This document shows positions 37,272 through 49,202 of a stretch of DNA of 64,000 nucleotides, in pieces. Origin of the DNA: Halictus rubicundus (taxonomy: Eukaryota > Arthropoda > Insecta > Hymenoptera > Halictidae); the NCBI RefSeq assembly GCF_050948215.1, contig NC_135156.1, positions 14,817,257 through 14,881,256 on the forward strand, given 5' to 3'. The translations under genes and the position numbers were made by a program. Below the pieces are notes generated by a model, which saw only the letters and a list, made by a program, of their open reading frames with translations, made no database searches and was not told where the DNA came from. The stretch's first letter is position 1. Each line of letters begins with the position of its first letter.

Positions 37272-39897
37272 TTAAGTAGGCCGAATGGAAGAAAATAATT
37301 CGAAAATTGTCGAGCGATGCCAAAGCCGGAAGTGGGAAGAATAAGCGAGCAATATCGACGCTTTCGAAAAAGGACAACGCGGAGCAAGTGCACCGACATC
37401 CGGGGGATGACGCCTCGGTGCACCGGTCCCGATGACGTCCTAGCCGTTGCACGTGTATATCGTCCGTCGCTCGTGAAATGTAGATCGACGGTGATTTACT
37501 TATCAAGAATCGACGCTTCGCCGGAGGTAAATGGTCGAGTCGTGACCATTAGTTCACGGACTGGTCAGTCCGTACGTACGTAGGAGCGGACCGTGTGCTC
37601 AGGATCGAGGGAGTACGCTAATATCCGCGCCGTGTGAGGCCTTCCTCGGCCCCCAACACGATGTTCTTGTCTCTCCGCCTAACGTCCATCGAGATATTCC
37701 ACCGTGAACCTTTAAATTATTTCGCCCGGTGATCGGCCCCGAGACAATCGGGAATTACGACGGACGGCGAACGTTGATATTTTCATTCCTACCGTGCCGC
37801 GACTCTCCTCCGTGAGTTATGACCGGGATCTTTATGCAAATCCCAGCTGTTCGCGGCGGATCCACGGACACATCTGCTCGATACTATGCCTATCGATGTA
37901 TGAACAACGAGGGATATTCCGTACACATGTTTCGAACTGAAGAATCGACGGAAACGTGCTCGTAAATGTTTTCGTGTGAACCTGGCTGTCTCTTCGTGTC
38001 TCAGAGTTGCGCGAGGAATACAAGAATTTTACACGAGCTTGGTGGTTGATTAACGTTTTTCTTGTAAAAATTTATGTGGGTCTACAAAATGAAAATATTA
38101 AGAGTAACACGGTTATTTATTTCTGTTTGTATTCTGTGCTTCGGTGTATTATATAATAATACACTGTTGTCTCCGAATTCTCTTCACCTTCGTGCCACTT
38201 TAAATTGAACCACAATTTTGTCGTAAATGTATCAAATCCGCAGCCTAATTGCCACATTTTTATTCTGTTGTTTGTTCAGTACGTTTCAGAATAATGTGCA
38301 CAACGTACAAGCCTGTGATCAAGGTTTATAAAATTGTTATTTGATCTATGATTCACTATTTAAGAAATTTTTATTTTTCTATAATTGTACAAATTTGCTA
38401 GAATTGACTTCAGCATGATGTGCAACGCAGATTCCATGGATTTGTAACGAATATGAGAATTTCCTTCCCAGCGACGCGTCGCGACACGACCGCAACGCCG
38501 TAGGACGAATATAGTTAGTTTCCGCAGTGCGTCTAACAATTTTCAATCGCGAACAATCCTGGCAACGGGGTCAGCTCGTTACGACCCGCCAAGAATAGTC
38601 GGTCCACGCTCGTCACGCCAGCAAGTCAAGCAAGGAAGCAATTTCTGTAATTCCAGTGGCCATTCGAAGACGAAGACGCTTGGGAACATACGAGCGTACT
38701 GCTCGTTCGTTGTCGTTTTCCAAGCGGACATGAAGCCGAGAGAGCGCCGGGTTTGCGCAACGAAACGACGGCGACGAGGCTTGGAAATCGCTTCGAGCAG
38801 ACGAGCGGCGCGACGCGACGCGACGCGGCCCGTCACGATAAGGGCCCCGTTTTATCGACGTGCACGCAATTGACAATAAATTGCCGTCGGCGCTGGCGAA
38901 TCATCCGCTAACAATCGTGGAACAGCAAAAAATTATCGTCGCACGGCCCGACGCTCGGAAAACAACGATACGCAGTTTCGCACGCGTCGGAGCTCGCAAA
39001 AATACCAGCGAAAATCATGCGAATTCCACGATCTCCTCCATCTTCGTTGCCACAATTTTTAATATTCAGAGATGGGCTCTTTCAGGATTGTTGAAACAGG
39101 CATATATTTATACTTGCAACTGAAGTTATTTGTGGTGCATTAATCTAATAAGATACTTCAGATACTGCAATCCATGATTACTCGTAATTGTGTATTCTTT
39201 ACGCGAGAATTCGAGCGTTTCTTTCGAATCGTGGATTATTGTTTTTAGTGTGATCAGCTGTGTGCAATCTTTCAATTCTGTCATGTAAAAATGCATTTTA
39301 TATAACGATGCGCTCAAAATGATACGTTTCACTACTTCGAAAGTACTGAAAGATACAGCTAATCATTAGGGAAAACTGAGTAGATGAATACGATAATAAT
39401 GGGATCACAAAAATTTAAGAATGTCGATATATTATTTCCAGAACATTTTTAGAGGTACCAAGATATTGTGTTTTGGCTCCAGTCTCTTGCAATCAACGCG
39501 GGCAATTTTTATTTTGCCGAAAAATCCGCAATTTACTAATTCCACGGAAAACGGTAACCTCATTTTCTGAAGCTCAAAAATCGCTTCTAATTTTCATCGA
39601 AAGCCTCGATCGCCTCGTAGCGCAGTTTTTTATTTCCGAGAAATCGACGACTACGTTCCCGCTAATTAAACATCATCGGCTATCGTTCGCCTAACTAATG
39701 CGTTCGAGTTGCAACGCGGAAAGCAAACAACGACCGCTCGTCCCTCAAACTTCCCCGGGATATTCATCGCGATCCGTTCGCGAATTAATCAACTTTCGCC
39801 CGGTGCGGTGCGCGCGATATCGATAAACAATTCGCAGGAAGTTGCGCAACCGGCTCGATTTCCGGTGTGCCCGTAGAAAAACCGTGGACGCCGGTTT

Positions 39898-39935
39898 CTT
39901 TTTCTTTTTTTTTTCTTTCTTTCTTTCTTTCTCCT
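39898..39935. repeat. (TTTC)n microsatellite
   Basis: T-rich run passing into TTTC repeats in intron 3. Confidence 0.85.
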
Positions 39936-40560
39936 TCTCCGCGAAATGCGGGAATGTCGCTGAAATTCCGCGCGGTTCCTTTACCAGACGAAATTCCCAT
40001 GCGCGCGTGCACTTGGCGCAGCAGGAATTCTCTCACGTCGCGTCGTCCGTTCGCCGCTCGGATTTCCATTCCGAGAAACAATTGCGCCCCCCGGTCGGCC
40101 GGGAATACCCGGAAATCACCTGTTCCGCCATATTTCGCGTCGGCTACGGACGATAATCCCCGGCTTACCTGGCCGCCATTCCACAGGTAAAGGCGCTAAG
40201 GGACTAGTCACCCGTGATTTCGACCCGCACGAAAATCCGCTGAACGATTCCCGGACAATGCGGAATTTCGTGCCCTTTCCCGACCGCTTTGCTCCCCCAT
40301 TGTTCCGTTTATTAGCGGCCAAACAATACGTAGTGGTCCGCGAGATTTTTCCCTCGAAATCAAAATTTCCTAATTGTACCGGACGACTTGACTTTTCTCC
40401 AGCAAGCAGCACCATTGATTTACTGAACGACGGGCAAGAAAGATTTCGAAAAAATTGCGATTGGAATTTCGTGGGAAAATAAAAACGCCACTTTCCAAAA
40501 CTTTTCTTGCGTCAGCCCGGAATGAATGTTGAAAATATACCTCTTGCAGATCTATGTTAA

Positions 40561-40777
40561 CACTAGGTTTACGGAGCACTAAAAATTATTACTTTACATT
40601 TCCTTACAAAAATAACGTGAATATATCCATCAAAATCTGTAGCCATTTTTGTAATAATATATACCTAGAGAAATCAATTTGTTAAATAATTCCTCGTGGA
40701 TCCATGTTTGCAATCTCAATATTCGTGAATTAAAAATATTAGAATCCGCCGTTTTGACGGGTCTCGTAAATCTAGTG
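40561..40777. mobile_element. TTAA MITE, CACTAGGTTTACGG type, copy 2
   Basis: TTAA flanks both sides (40557-40560 and 40778-40781). The length is 217 bp, the same as the copy at 20541, with only scattered substitutions. The subterminal palindrome has two changes (CCGCCGTTTTGACGG). Right after it, at 40788-40804, lies TGGCAGTGAACGTGTTAA, a lone right end of the CACGTTGACTGCC family. Confidence 0.92.
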
Positions 40778-41758
40778 TTAATTACAGTGGCAGTGAACGT
40801 GTTAAAGAAACGATAACTTTTTTAATATTGAATTGTGTGAAAATGAATTTTTGAAAAATTGCAATTGCTCGGAATTGCAGAGAAAATACTACAAAATGTT
40901 ACAACTTTTTTACGTGGGGCTATATTGAAAATTATCTCGATCTCTGTCATTTAATAAATTTCACAATTTTATCTAAATTTTTTAGTAAATTCGCGATAGA
41001 AGAGATTGATTTGATTGGGATATCTGCTTCATATAATTTAACTAGTTCCTGTCAATAAAATAAAAATTAGTAATTTAGTTGGTTTAAAGATATTCCCAGC
41101 AGTTGACAATATCTTGTAGAAATTAAACAAACCCTCGTCTCTTGATTTGCATAAGAATTTCGTACTCTTTGCGTAGAACAGGAAGTGCATATCTATTGCC
41201 CACTTTTCGATTCATAGTTTCTCGATTTCAATCGAACGGTTATAGTAAGTGTTACTAATTTACCGCGTGTCTCTTTAAAAGTTGTAGGCGCAGCTTCTGG
41301 TTTTGCGGTTCCGAAGTCTTCGATGCGACAAAGATAATCTGTCGCGTGCGAAGATAGCAGGCTAACCACAGGACTATAAACTTCCTCGGGAAGCACTGTA
41401 GATATAATTGCGAAAGACTTTGCGGTTTCGTCTAATTGGTTTACCGGGGAACGTTATCAACCGACTGCGTGAGGCTTCATAGGTAGCAGAGCGAAAGATA
41501 AGAGCGAATTGATAAGTGAGGGAGTGTCAACATTGTGGACCGATACGACACAATCCGATCGGAGCCGTATGAATCCTCTATTTTGTTAGCACCCCTTAGC
41601 AGCACGATTTTAACATTTCACTAAAATTCTCGCGGACGGCTATCTCAGATTAAAATTTTGTTCTAAGAACTTTAAGCTGTTCCAAACTTTAAACAAGTTC
41701 CAAAGCAAAGAGTGGAAACTAAAATTAAAATTAAAAGTCTCTAAGGGGACTAGTTTAA

Positions 41759-41999
41759 CCCTTTGCACTCGAAGCTATTTCAACTCCAAAACAAAACATT
41801 TCTTCAGACCTAAAATATTTCCCTTCTATATATTCTTTTTTCATGTTATACATATGAAAATGGTGCAATTTACCCGTACAATACTGAAATATTTAGTAAT
41901 TGATTAAATGCAAACGTATTTAATAATGTAAAAAATATTTTGAATCATGATACAGGAATTTTTAGTGGTGCCTTACAGTCACCATTCGAGTGCTAAGGG
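41759..41999. mobile_element. piggyBac-like TTAA MITE, copy 2 (inverted)
   Basis: This 241 bp element is flanked by TTAA (41755-41758 and 42000-42003), with ends CCCTTTGCACTCGAA and TTCGAGTGCTAAGGG. It is in the opposite orientation to the copy at 35519 and longer by about 23 bp, mainly around a TTAAATGCAAACGTATTTAA block. It sits about 480 bp from the LIM1 exon donor. Confidence 0.92.
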
Positions 42000-42479
42000 T
42001 TAATATTTTTATCAAATTCAAACTAAAGTTTTAGACATGGGCGCTGTAAAGCTTCGCAAAATTTCTCAAGAAGCTCAACATTCCATTTACAGTCTCTAAA
42101 AGATCTAATCGAACACTTCCCTATAATTCTCAACAACCCCTCAATCCCAGCAACATGAAAACTTCCATAAAATTCCCAAGGAGGCCGCTTGCCTAAACAC
42201 GTTTAATAACTCTACTCCAAAATTCCGCTAAAATCCGTGTTGAACAATTAGAAAATGAAACTCGCCGAGCCCCGGCCGGCGGAATTAGAGTGCCGGCGGC
42301 TGTCAAGATGATTAACTAAACGCGAAAGCGCGGTAAAAAGGGTCTCGCAAGCTCGGTCCGCATAAATCTTGTCCGCGTTGCGGCATTGTGCTAATGTCTC
42401 GGTTCACAGATCAACGGTCGCAATTAATCAGGGTTCCTGTGTTGGTGTGCTAATAGAGAAACATGAGACGTCGACTCAC

Positions 42480-42879
42480 CGATAGTAGTCCTTCTTGCAG
42501 TAGATGTTTCCGTCCCTGCTGAAACAGGTAACCTCGCCGTCTAGTCCCTGACGGCAATGGGAGCACTGAAGACAGGCGGCGTGCCACCTCCTGTCAACGG
42601 CCTGCAGGTAGAACCTGTCGGATATCCGGAGGCCACATCCGGCGCAAACCACCCCCGGGACGTCCTCGGACTGCGCCGGCGGCGTGGGTGGCGGCTCCAG
42701 CTTCGGGATAGCGTGCAAATGCTCCGAGGTCTGCTGTTCTTGCGAATGAGTCTGCGGATGCAGATGCGAGTGGTGGTGGTGGTGGTGGTGATGGTGGTGG
42801 TGGTGGGCGGTTTGGGGCGGCATGCTCAGGTCGCTGGGGTTCTCGAAGCTGCTGTTGCTGTTCCTGTACTCCTGTCCAC
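42480..42879 (-). CDS. ap: apterous coding exon 3 (LIM domain 1)
   Basis: This exon encodes residues 115-246 plus parts of two split codons (phase 1 in, phase 2 out; 400 bp). It starts GQEYRNSNSS and carries a run of 12 histidines (139-150), then a Gln/Pro-rich stretch with IPKLEPPP. LIM domain 1 follows. The zinc ligands are C192, C195, H213 and C216 for the first finger and C219, C222, C241 and D244 for the second. The segment CFSRDGNIYCKKDYY is typical of Apterous/Lhx2/9. LIM domains bind partners, classically Chip/LDB, which dimerises to join two Apterous molecules on DNA. The donor is TATCG|GTGAGTC. The acceptor CCGAGCAG|GTGG has a poor pyrimidine tract (GTTTGTGTACCGAG), so it may be weak or regulated. 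The shadow open frames on the plus strand here come only from the GGT-rich complement of the polyhistidine codons. Confidence 0.95.
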
Positions 42880-43632
42880 CTGCTCGGTACACAAACGATC
42901 AATTGCGCTCCTCTTGGAAACCCTCCCTGATGCCTGATTTACATCCCTAACGACGCTACCACGCCGCACACCGTTTCTCGAATTAAACCTTTGCACTCCG
43001 GCCAATATTTTCGAATGAACTCTATGTCGTGGTAACTCGTGTTTCCTGGCAGTTTTGCCGGTTTTGATTTATTTCTTTAAAACGCATCGAATCGGTTCAA
43101 TCCTTCCGGGACGACGTCTGCGTGGTACACTAACTCTCGCGATTTTTTTCAAGTATGATAGACTGCAGATTTTATGCGTTTCGATTAAGGGACCCAATTA
43201 CTGTGCGTATACTAATTACACTTATTTTTAAAGCGTGACGAATATTAAGAAAGATATTTCTTTCGTTAAAATCAGTTAATATATATATATATATATATAT
43301 ATCTTTTTTAATATTTGTTATGTTTTAAGATAAGTAATATACCCCCAGAGTAATTGGGTCCTTTGCCCTATAAAAAAAGATATTTCAGTGAACTACAAAA
43401 GTATAATGACAGTAGAAGAATTGAATGATGTTACGTTAGTCTTGAACCGAAGTCTTAGTGCTCCAACGAAGGAACATCGAGGGACATCTAGGTGAATGCA
43501 GACAGTGTGAATGAAGGACTTATGGAAGCTAACGATGGCGTCGTCAAGCGAAGCGTTAATGAGAGACGTTTTCGAGGGAAAAGGGCGACGCTGTAGGTAG
43601 AAAAAGGAAGGTACGAAGGAAAGTCAACCCAC
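42880..43632 (-). other. ap: apterous intron 2 (753 bp)
   Basis: This is a short intron between exons 2 and 3, with a GTGGGTT donor and CCGAGCAG acceptor. Its middle is occupied by a palindromic MITE at 43187-43368 that includes an (AT)n run. The sequence near 42990, containing CCTTTGCACTC, faintly resembles one end of the piggyBac-like MITE, but no second end was found. Nothing else is recognisable. Confidence 0.88.
43187..43368. mobile_element. palindromic MITE, AATTACTGTG family, copy 2
   Basis: Left end AAGGGACCCAATTACTGTG and right end AGAGTAATTGGGTCCTTTGC with CCC, followed by TA. It lacks the internal duplication of the copy at 1493, and its centre has expanded into (AT)n (about 43280-43304). 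It occupies a quarter of intron 2. Confidence 0.85.
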
Positions 43633-43924
43633 CTCCAGGCGAATCGTAGTCCCTAGAGTCGTAGGGGGTGGTGGGTCCGTCGTAGCAGTTGTTGTTCGTG
43701 CCACAGTGGGTCTGACGCAGGGGTGTATGATGGGGCCCGTGATGGTGGGCGGCAGGAGGACTGCACGGTAAGGTGGTGGGTCGTGCAGCGTCGCCCATGG
43801 ACGCGGGGAGGCAGGGACTTAGGTCCCTCGCCTGGTCCACTGCTCCGGGCCCCCCCGCGCTGCCGGGCCCCCCTTGACGCCCCACAGCCAAGCCGCTGCC
43901 ACGCTCCTGCGAGCTGGCCGGCTG
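43633..43924 (-). CDS. ap: apterous coding exon 2 (low-complexity N-terminal region)
   Basis: This exon encodes residues 17-113, beginning QPASSQERGS and ending YDSRDYDSPG. It is a Gly/Ala-, Pro- and His-rich region with no known fold. The 292 bp enter in phase 0 and leave in phase 1. The acceptor is TTTGTTCCAG|CAG and the donor is GAG|GTGGGTT. Joining to exon 1 gives MHW-QPASS, close to the MHWQQ of Drosophila Apterous. The acceptor is a tandem CAGCAG (NAGNAG), so Q17 may be optional. The open frame continues upstream of the acceptor, but those codons are intronic: they do not join in phase to any exon and include the polypyrimidine stretch. Sequence identity with other Apterous proteins is low here, as is usual for this part of the family. 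The call rests on splice sites, phase and position. Confidence 0.83.
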
Positions 43925-45286
43925 CTGGAACAAACACCAAGAGTCGAGGACTTTAGAAACTCTCTTAGAACGCAGTCGCGTTCCGATACTTTTTGATCGA
44001 CGGTATTGCCCAATCATCCGCCGCCGATCGTCGCTCCGTATCCTTCCACCTCTATCCTTGCAGCTGAACAATTGCATAACCCTGAAGGCTGCCACGGCGA
44101 AAACGGAACAGTTGCGAGAGGTTCCACGAATCGCTGACTAATGCCGATCGGCTCGAGTGCGTCGGAACTATATATTTACCGGTCGATCGGGGCCTCGAAT
44201 CATCTAGGGACCTAGTCATCCCCAAAGTCATCGGGATCCTCACCTTTCGAACCTGTCCGACCGTTGGGGAAGAACGAACCAAGCTGCGATTCATTAATTC
44301 TTTTGAAAAATCAAAGGCTTCTCGAAGAATTTCTTCCGAAGCGCCGGCACTTTAAATTAGTGATCTGGAGCGATATCGTCATAACATTCTCTTATAGAAA
44401 TTCTAAAATAAAGAAAATGATTTCTCTCGAGTATAACGCTATCATGGAAAAGCTTCTTTGCGTTGTTCTACTCTACGGCCTCTGATCATCACGAACGCAA
44501 ACGGAACCCGATAGAAAAGCCTATTCAAAAAAGAGGATCGGTTCGATCGAAACCTGGCGTCCTTCAGCGTCACCGGTGGGCGTAGCCTGGAAGAAGAGAC
44601 CTAGAAGAAGAAGACGAAGAAGAAGAGGACTCCTAGAACGGTGTCGCGCCGAAGAAAAACCGACGGGTGTTCGAGGCAAAAGAGAAACGCGCGGTGAAAG
44701 TGATCAAGGAGGCTCCAATTAAAGGAGGAGCTCCAGTAGACTAAAGGAACAAAAGCCACCGATACCGATGACGCCAAAAAACCGCGGCACCGTATCCTCC
44801 CCGTGCGAGTCGATCTCGAAGAAGGGTCCGACGGTGGTAAAAGCAAGGGAACCGGGGTCCCGAACATGGCGAAGACACTTTCCACGGAGGCGGAGGATCC
44901 GTAAAGGACATCGTCGGGGGGGACGTCTCGCTGGAGGACAGCCTCGGCTGTCGGCTAGCCGCGGCTGTTCGGAATAGGCGAAATAGGACAACAACCTATC
45001 GGCCGAGGAAGAGGAGAGGCAGCGCGGAGGCACGGTAGCCGGGGAAGTGACAGCGGATTACGGCTCGGTTGACATCGGCAAAGGGCAACGACGACGGGGC
45101 CTAGGGAAAAGGAGAAAGATAAAGAGTTGGTAGCCGGTCTCTGATGGATGTCGCAAGGCGGTGTACCGCGCATGCGCGCGACCCTATAAGGCGCCCGGAG
45201 CCGGCCAATCCGAGTCGCCGGCGTGTTTCAACTGTCAACGCGGCCGCGGCGTACCGCGGGACATAAATTACAAGGCTAGGCTGGTC

Positions 45287-45410
45287 CTCTCTTTCTCTGC
45301 CCCCTTCAGCCTTCCTCTTCTTCTTCGTCTTCCTCTTCTTCTTCAATAGGCTCCCCTCTTTCTCTGTCCCCTTCAAGCCTTCCTCTTCTTCTTCTTCTTC
45401 TTCTGCTTCC
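45287..45410. repeat. CTT-rich duplicated low-complexity stretch
   Basis: CTCTTTCTCTGCCCCCTTCA followed by GCCTTCCTCTTCTTCTTC is repeated 67 bp later with few changes. A GAA-rich counterpart lies at 44590-44632 on the same strand. Confidence 0.8.
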
Positions 45411-46899
45411 TAGCCATCCCCCCTTCTCGTCGACAGCCAGAACTACCTCTAACCCTCCGCCGGTTCTCCTTCTTTCCCTACGACCCTTTCCTCAGCATTT
45501 CCTTCCACTGGTCTCCCCTTTCCGTTCGGTGTCTTTCTTCCTATCGGAGGAAAACCGATGCTGAACTTTACGGCAACAGATACCGGTATTTACTGCGCGG
45601 CAGCGACGCGGCGCGTTTGCGCTCCCGTGAGCCCCCGCGACGCCCGACGTCGTAAACATCCGGGCGCTCGCGCGATCCAGCCCTGACGAATTTAAACGCC
45701 GAGCACCAAGGAATTAATTGCTCCCCCTCGACGAACGTCGCGCCAATGGCTTACCGAAGCGCTGCCGCTGATCCAATTATACGAGCCTGCGGTGATTTGC
45801 GCTTGGGAATCCACTGCGGTTGGTGGTGAGAGCTGTCCTGCATCGTGTGGCAGAATTTCGTTGCAGAATGCAGCAAGATTGTTGGCTTATTGTTAATGCA
45901 AAATCCTCGTGAGAATGTTCTTCGGGAGAGATTTTCTTTTATTTTGTCCATTCGAGTTCGACTGAACGTTTAGGAAAGCGAAGGTGCTCGTTGACGACAT
46001 GGCAGAATTTTATTGGTAATTGGAGAAAGATGGCCTATTGTCAGCGCAAAAGCTGATGCAACTGTTTGTAGGGGAAACGAATGAACTCATTCCTGTAATC
46101 TGTTTTGTTCGAGCACGACTGAAGAAGATACTTGGAAGAATTCTTCAGGGCTAATTGCAGGCGGAAGTGCACGAGATTAGAGGACAACTTAGTTTCCCAT
46201 AGACGCCGCTAATGTCCTTATTTAAGTCTTCGCATTCGACATGAAAAGATTAGTGGGAAACGAGGCTCGGACCGGCCGTAAGTAGATACGGTGCACTATG
46301 ATCAGACATTATAGCCAAGCCCGGTCGAAGGCGTGTACTAGTCCGAAATTTGAACTGAATATAAGCGAGACGTCGTATTAACTATTACGTTTTAACCATT
46401 AACATTGTCTACTGAAACTTCTCTCGAGCAACAATCCCAAAGGAAATGATGATATTTTGCTCGGGGAAGATTCACCGATGCACAGTTTGCAACTGCAGTT
46501 TGTATGCCAATTAGAAAATCGTCTACAACAAATCGTTCGATGCAAATCGCCAGATCCCCAGGCAACAATTTAACACCCGACACCCCGAATCTCGAGAACG
46601 TAAGCAACAAACGCAATAAAGATCCACAGTCCGTTAAACAAACACTTTTGGCCAGCGGCGCATATCTCGGTAATTAGCCATTTGCATGTAATTTCGCGCA
46701 GGACACTGTGGCGTTTCCTTTTTTCGCCGGTGTTAAGTACACTCGATCGACCCGTCAATGGAACGTAATAGAAAATAGGCACGCAGTGGGGCCATTAAAT
46801 AAAGAACAAAGTAATCGTACAGATGATCTGCACGCGATATTCGCGTTCTAATAGCCACGGTGTTATTTTTTTTTATTCTTTTTCTTTTATTTTTCCCCA

Positions 46900-47500
46900 T
46901 CGAAGTTGATCCGTCTCGAGATACTGGCTCCCGCAGAAGGACGCCGATGCCGATCGAGCTGCGCAAACGGATCGATGGATCGCGTAGATCGGGGGGGACA
47001 GAACGTTGTGCTTTATGAAGAGATTGATAAAAATTGCAAACCTTCTTTGCCGGAAGTTTTCGGAAAGATTTTCGCTAGTTTCCAGATACAAGCAGCTTGC
47101 AGGGCGCAAGGTTGGGCCACGGATCGATGGATCGCATAGATCGGGAAGGCCAGGACATTTTGCTCAACGGGCAAACCAATGGAAATGACTAATGACTCTG
47201 TGCGACGCAACGCGTTCTTTTTCCTTTTCCCTATCGACTCCGATCCGTTTCGAGATAAAACAGGACCAATTGGATCGATGGATCACGTAGGTCGAGAGAG
47301 TCGGAGCATTATGCTGAACGAGGACGCTAATAAAAATTGCAAGGACTCCGCGCGATGATTTTCTTTTTCCCCGTCGACTTTGTTCCGTTTCGAGACGCGG
47401 GCCGGCAGAGGTACGTGCAAGCGGATCAACGGATCGCATAGATCAAGGAGGTTGGAGCGTTACGCTGAACGAGGAAGCTGATAGAAGTTGCAGGAAACTT
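46900..47500. repeat. four-unit tandem array, 151-152 bp period
   Basis: GGATCGATGGATCGC-type blocks start at 46969, 47121, 47272 and 47423, a period of 152, 151 and 151 bp. Each is followed by TAGATCGGG, a CATTATGCTGAACGAGG-like block and GATAAAAATTGCA. Units differ by many substitutions but hardly any length change. The last unit runs into unique sequence near 47500. Confidence 0.88.
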
Positions 47501-49202
47501 TGTTTGCGCGTCGTCGCGAGGATTTTCTCTGCGCCGGCGACGTAACGGTTACGTCTGCTGCGCGTTTCTTATGTAATAAACCGGGCCGCGTAAAGAATCC
47601 GAAGAACGCGCGTCTCCATGGTGTCCCGCGAACGCCCCTGTTCGAGAACTATGCTCGTTTCCTTCGAGGATCACTGATTAAGCCTCCGATTGGAACTTTG
47701 ATTGGGCGACTTTCTTGCCTCGATCCCGGGACGCCCCGCCGAGCTGGACTCGATTCCACGGACGAATATGTCATTTTTGAACCAGTTCTGTCGATCATGC
47801 GGAGGACGATGATGCTCGCCGCTCGTTCCTTCAACGGCTGGCTCCCTCGCCAGAAACGACAGCGAAAGTTTCTCTATTTTACGATCGTCCCACTTAGAGA
47901 TCGAACGGCGGAGAGCTCGCTTTTTAACGACTGTCCATCGGGAGTCTAATCATTCGCATATCTTCCTCTTTTGCAATCGGACTCGGACGATCGTTCCGTA
48001 GCATAAAAGCGCATCGATCCACGGGAACGGGAGTTGAATAGAAAGTTATTTCTTATCCGTATCACCGAAGGCAACACGTTGAATATCGCGCTGAAATGTA
48101 AATTAGCTCTGCCAAGATTATTCTTCTTGTCTGCGAATTATTAACTTTCGTTTCTTATTGGAATAAACACTAAAGCTGGAAAATTTAAGAAATCGATTTC
48201 CCACGGGAAAATTAACGCCTCGAATTTCGGGCTCCCTCCGCCGCAATTTTGCAAACGAACGCGATTGCACGAGCTCGGCTCGAGAGCAGCATGATCGCCT
48301 TTCGAAAATTGTTAATCCGAAGAGGATATCGGTGTCGAGGAAAGTCAAAGGTCTGAAACGGGGAACGCACAATAGTTTTCATTTACAGTTCCAGGGCTTA
48401 ATGTCATCATTAACCTCGAGCGAATCGCCGGAACAATGCACGCTTTTTCCAGCAGTCAGGCGCGTTTCTTAACACTCTATTGTGTTAAGTTGCACTTGTA
48501 CAGCGCCGAAGACGGTTCCCGGGAGCAGAGCACCAGCAGCAGCAGCGGTCGGCTGGTTTTCTTTCGACGTGTCTCAATGAGATTTCCCAACCTTCTCGCT
48601 CGGCGTGTATATCGAGCGGCCGAAAGAAGCGCCGACAACGAATGTAAATGCGGATTCCTACTGGAAGAGAATTATGGTACGCTCGGCTTTTCCATCTCCA
48701 ACGGTTTCTCGCGAGCGCGACGCTTTTTGCCCGTGTCCTCCATTTTGGAGAACCATGCCATGCGAGAATTTCACGAATGGGGAACCCTGAGTTCCTTATG
48801 CGGATCAAGAGCCGGCGACCCAGATATCTGAAGCTTGTGGACGTTGGAAATCCGCCATAGGAACTGACCGGAAGAATCCTTTGACTGTCCTCTCGACGTT
48901 CGCAAATTATTTCGGAACTTAGTATGACTACCCCTCCTGACGTTAAACTTAATGAAAATGTTCGGAGAGTTTGCTGCGAGTTGCCAAAAAGTGGCTATGG
49001 AAACTGGTAAAACATTAAATGTTGTTAGCAGACGGTGGTAAATGTTTACTGTTCGAATGTATTTTTAATGCTGCTTGACTTCAGATTTTTATCGATCCAT
49101 ATAATACAGAGTGCAGTGCAATCCTTATTCAATTTTATTCTAACGCAAATATTACAAATAGGAGATTTTACAATTTATTTTTTTCACGCGCTTGGAGTAC
49201 AC

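Larger units (their letters stand above)
7226..42479 (-). other. ap: apterous intron 3 (35.3 kb, between the LIM exons)
   Basis: This is a very long intron between the LIM1 and LIM2 exons, with a GTGAGTC donor and TTTTGCAG acceptor. It holds most of the transposons and tandem arrays listed separately. I see no gene or clear repeat in 7230-8270, 8430-9190, 9575-10960, 15260-20535, 21300-23770, 24725-27310, 27400-29435, 29680-31310, 32575-33140, 34600-35510, 35745-36590, 37280-39460 and 39540-40555, apart from short microsatellites. Very long introns in developmental regulators often carry enhancers. That is an inference here, because no enhancer can be recognised from a single sequence. Confidence 0.88.

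Noticed and set aside
42990..43020. CCTTTGCACTCCGG, similar to the piggyBac-like MITE end
   Set aside because: No matching opposite end and no TTAA pair. Treated as chance or an unrecognisable fragment.
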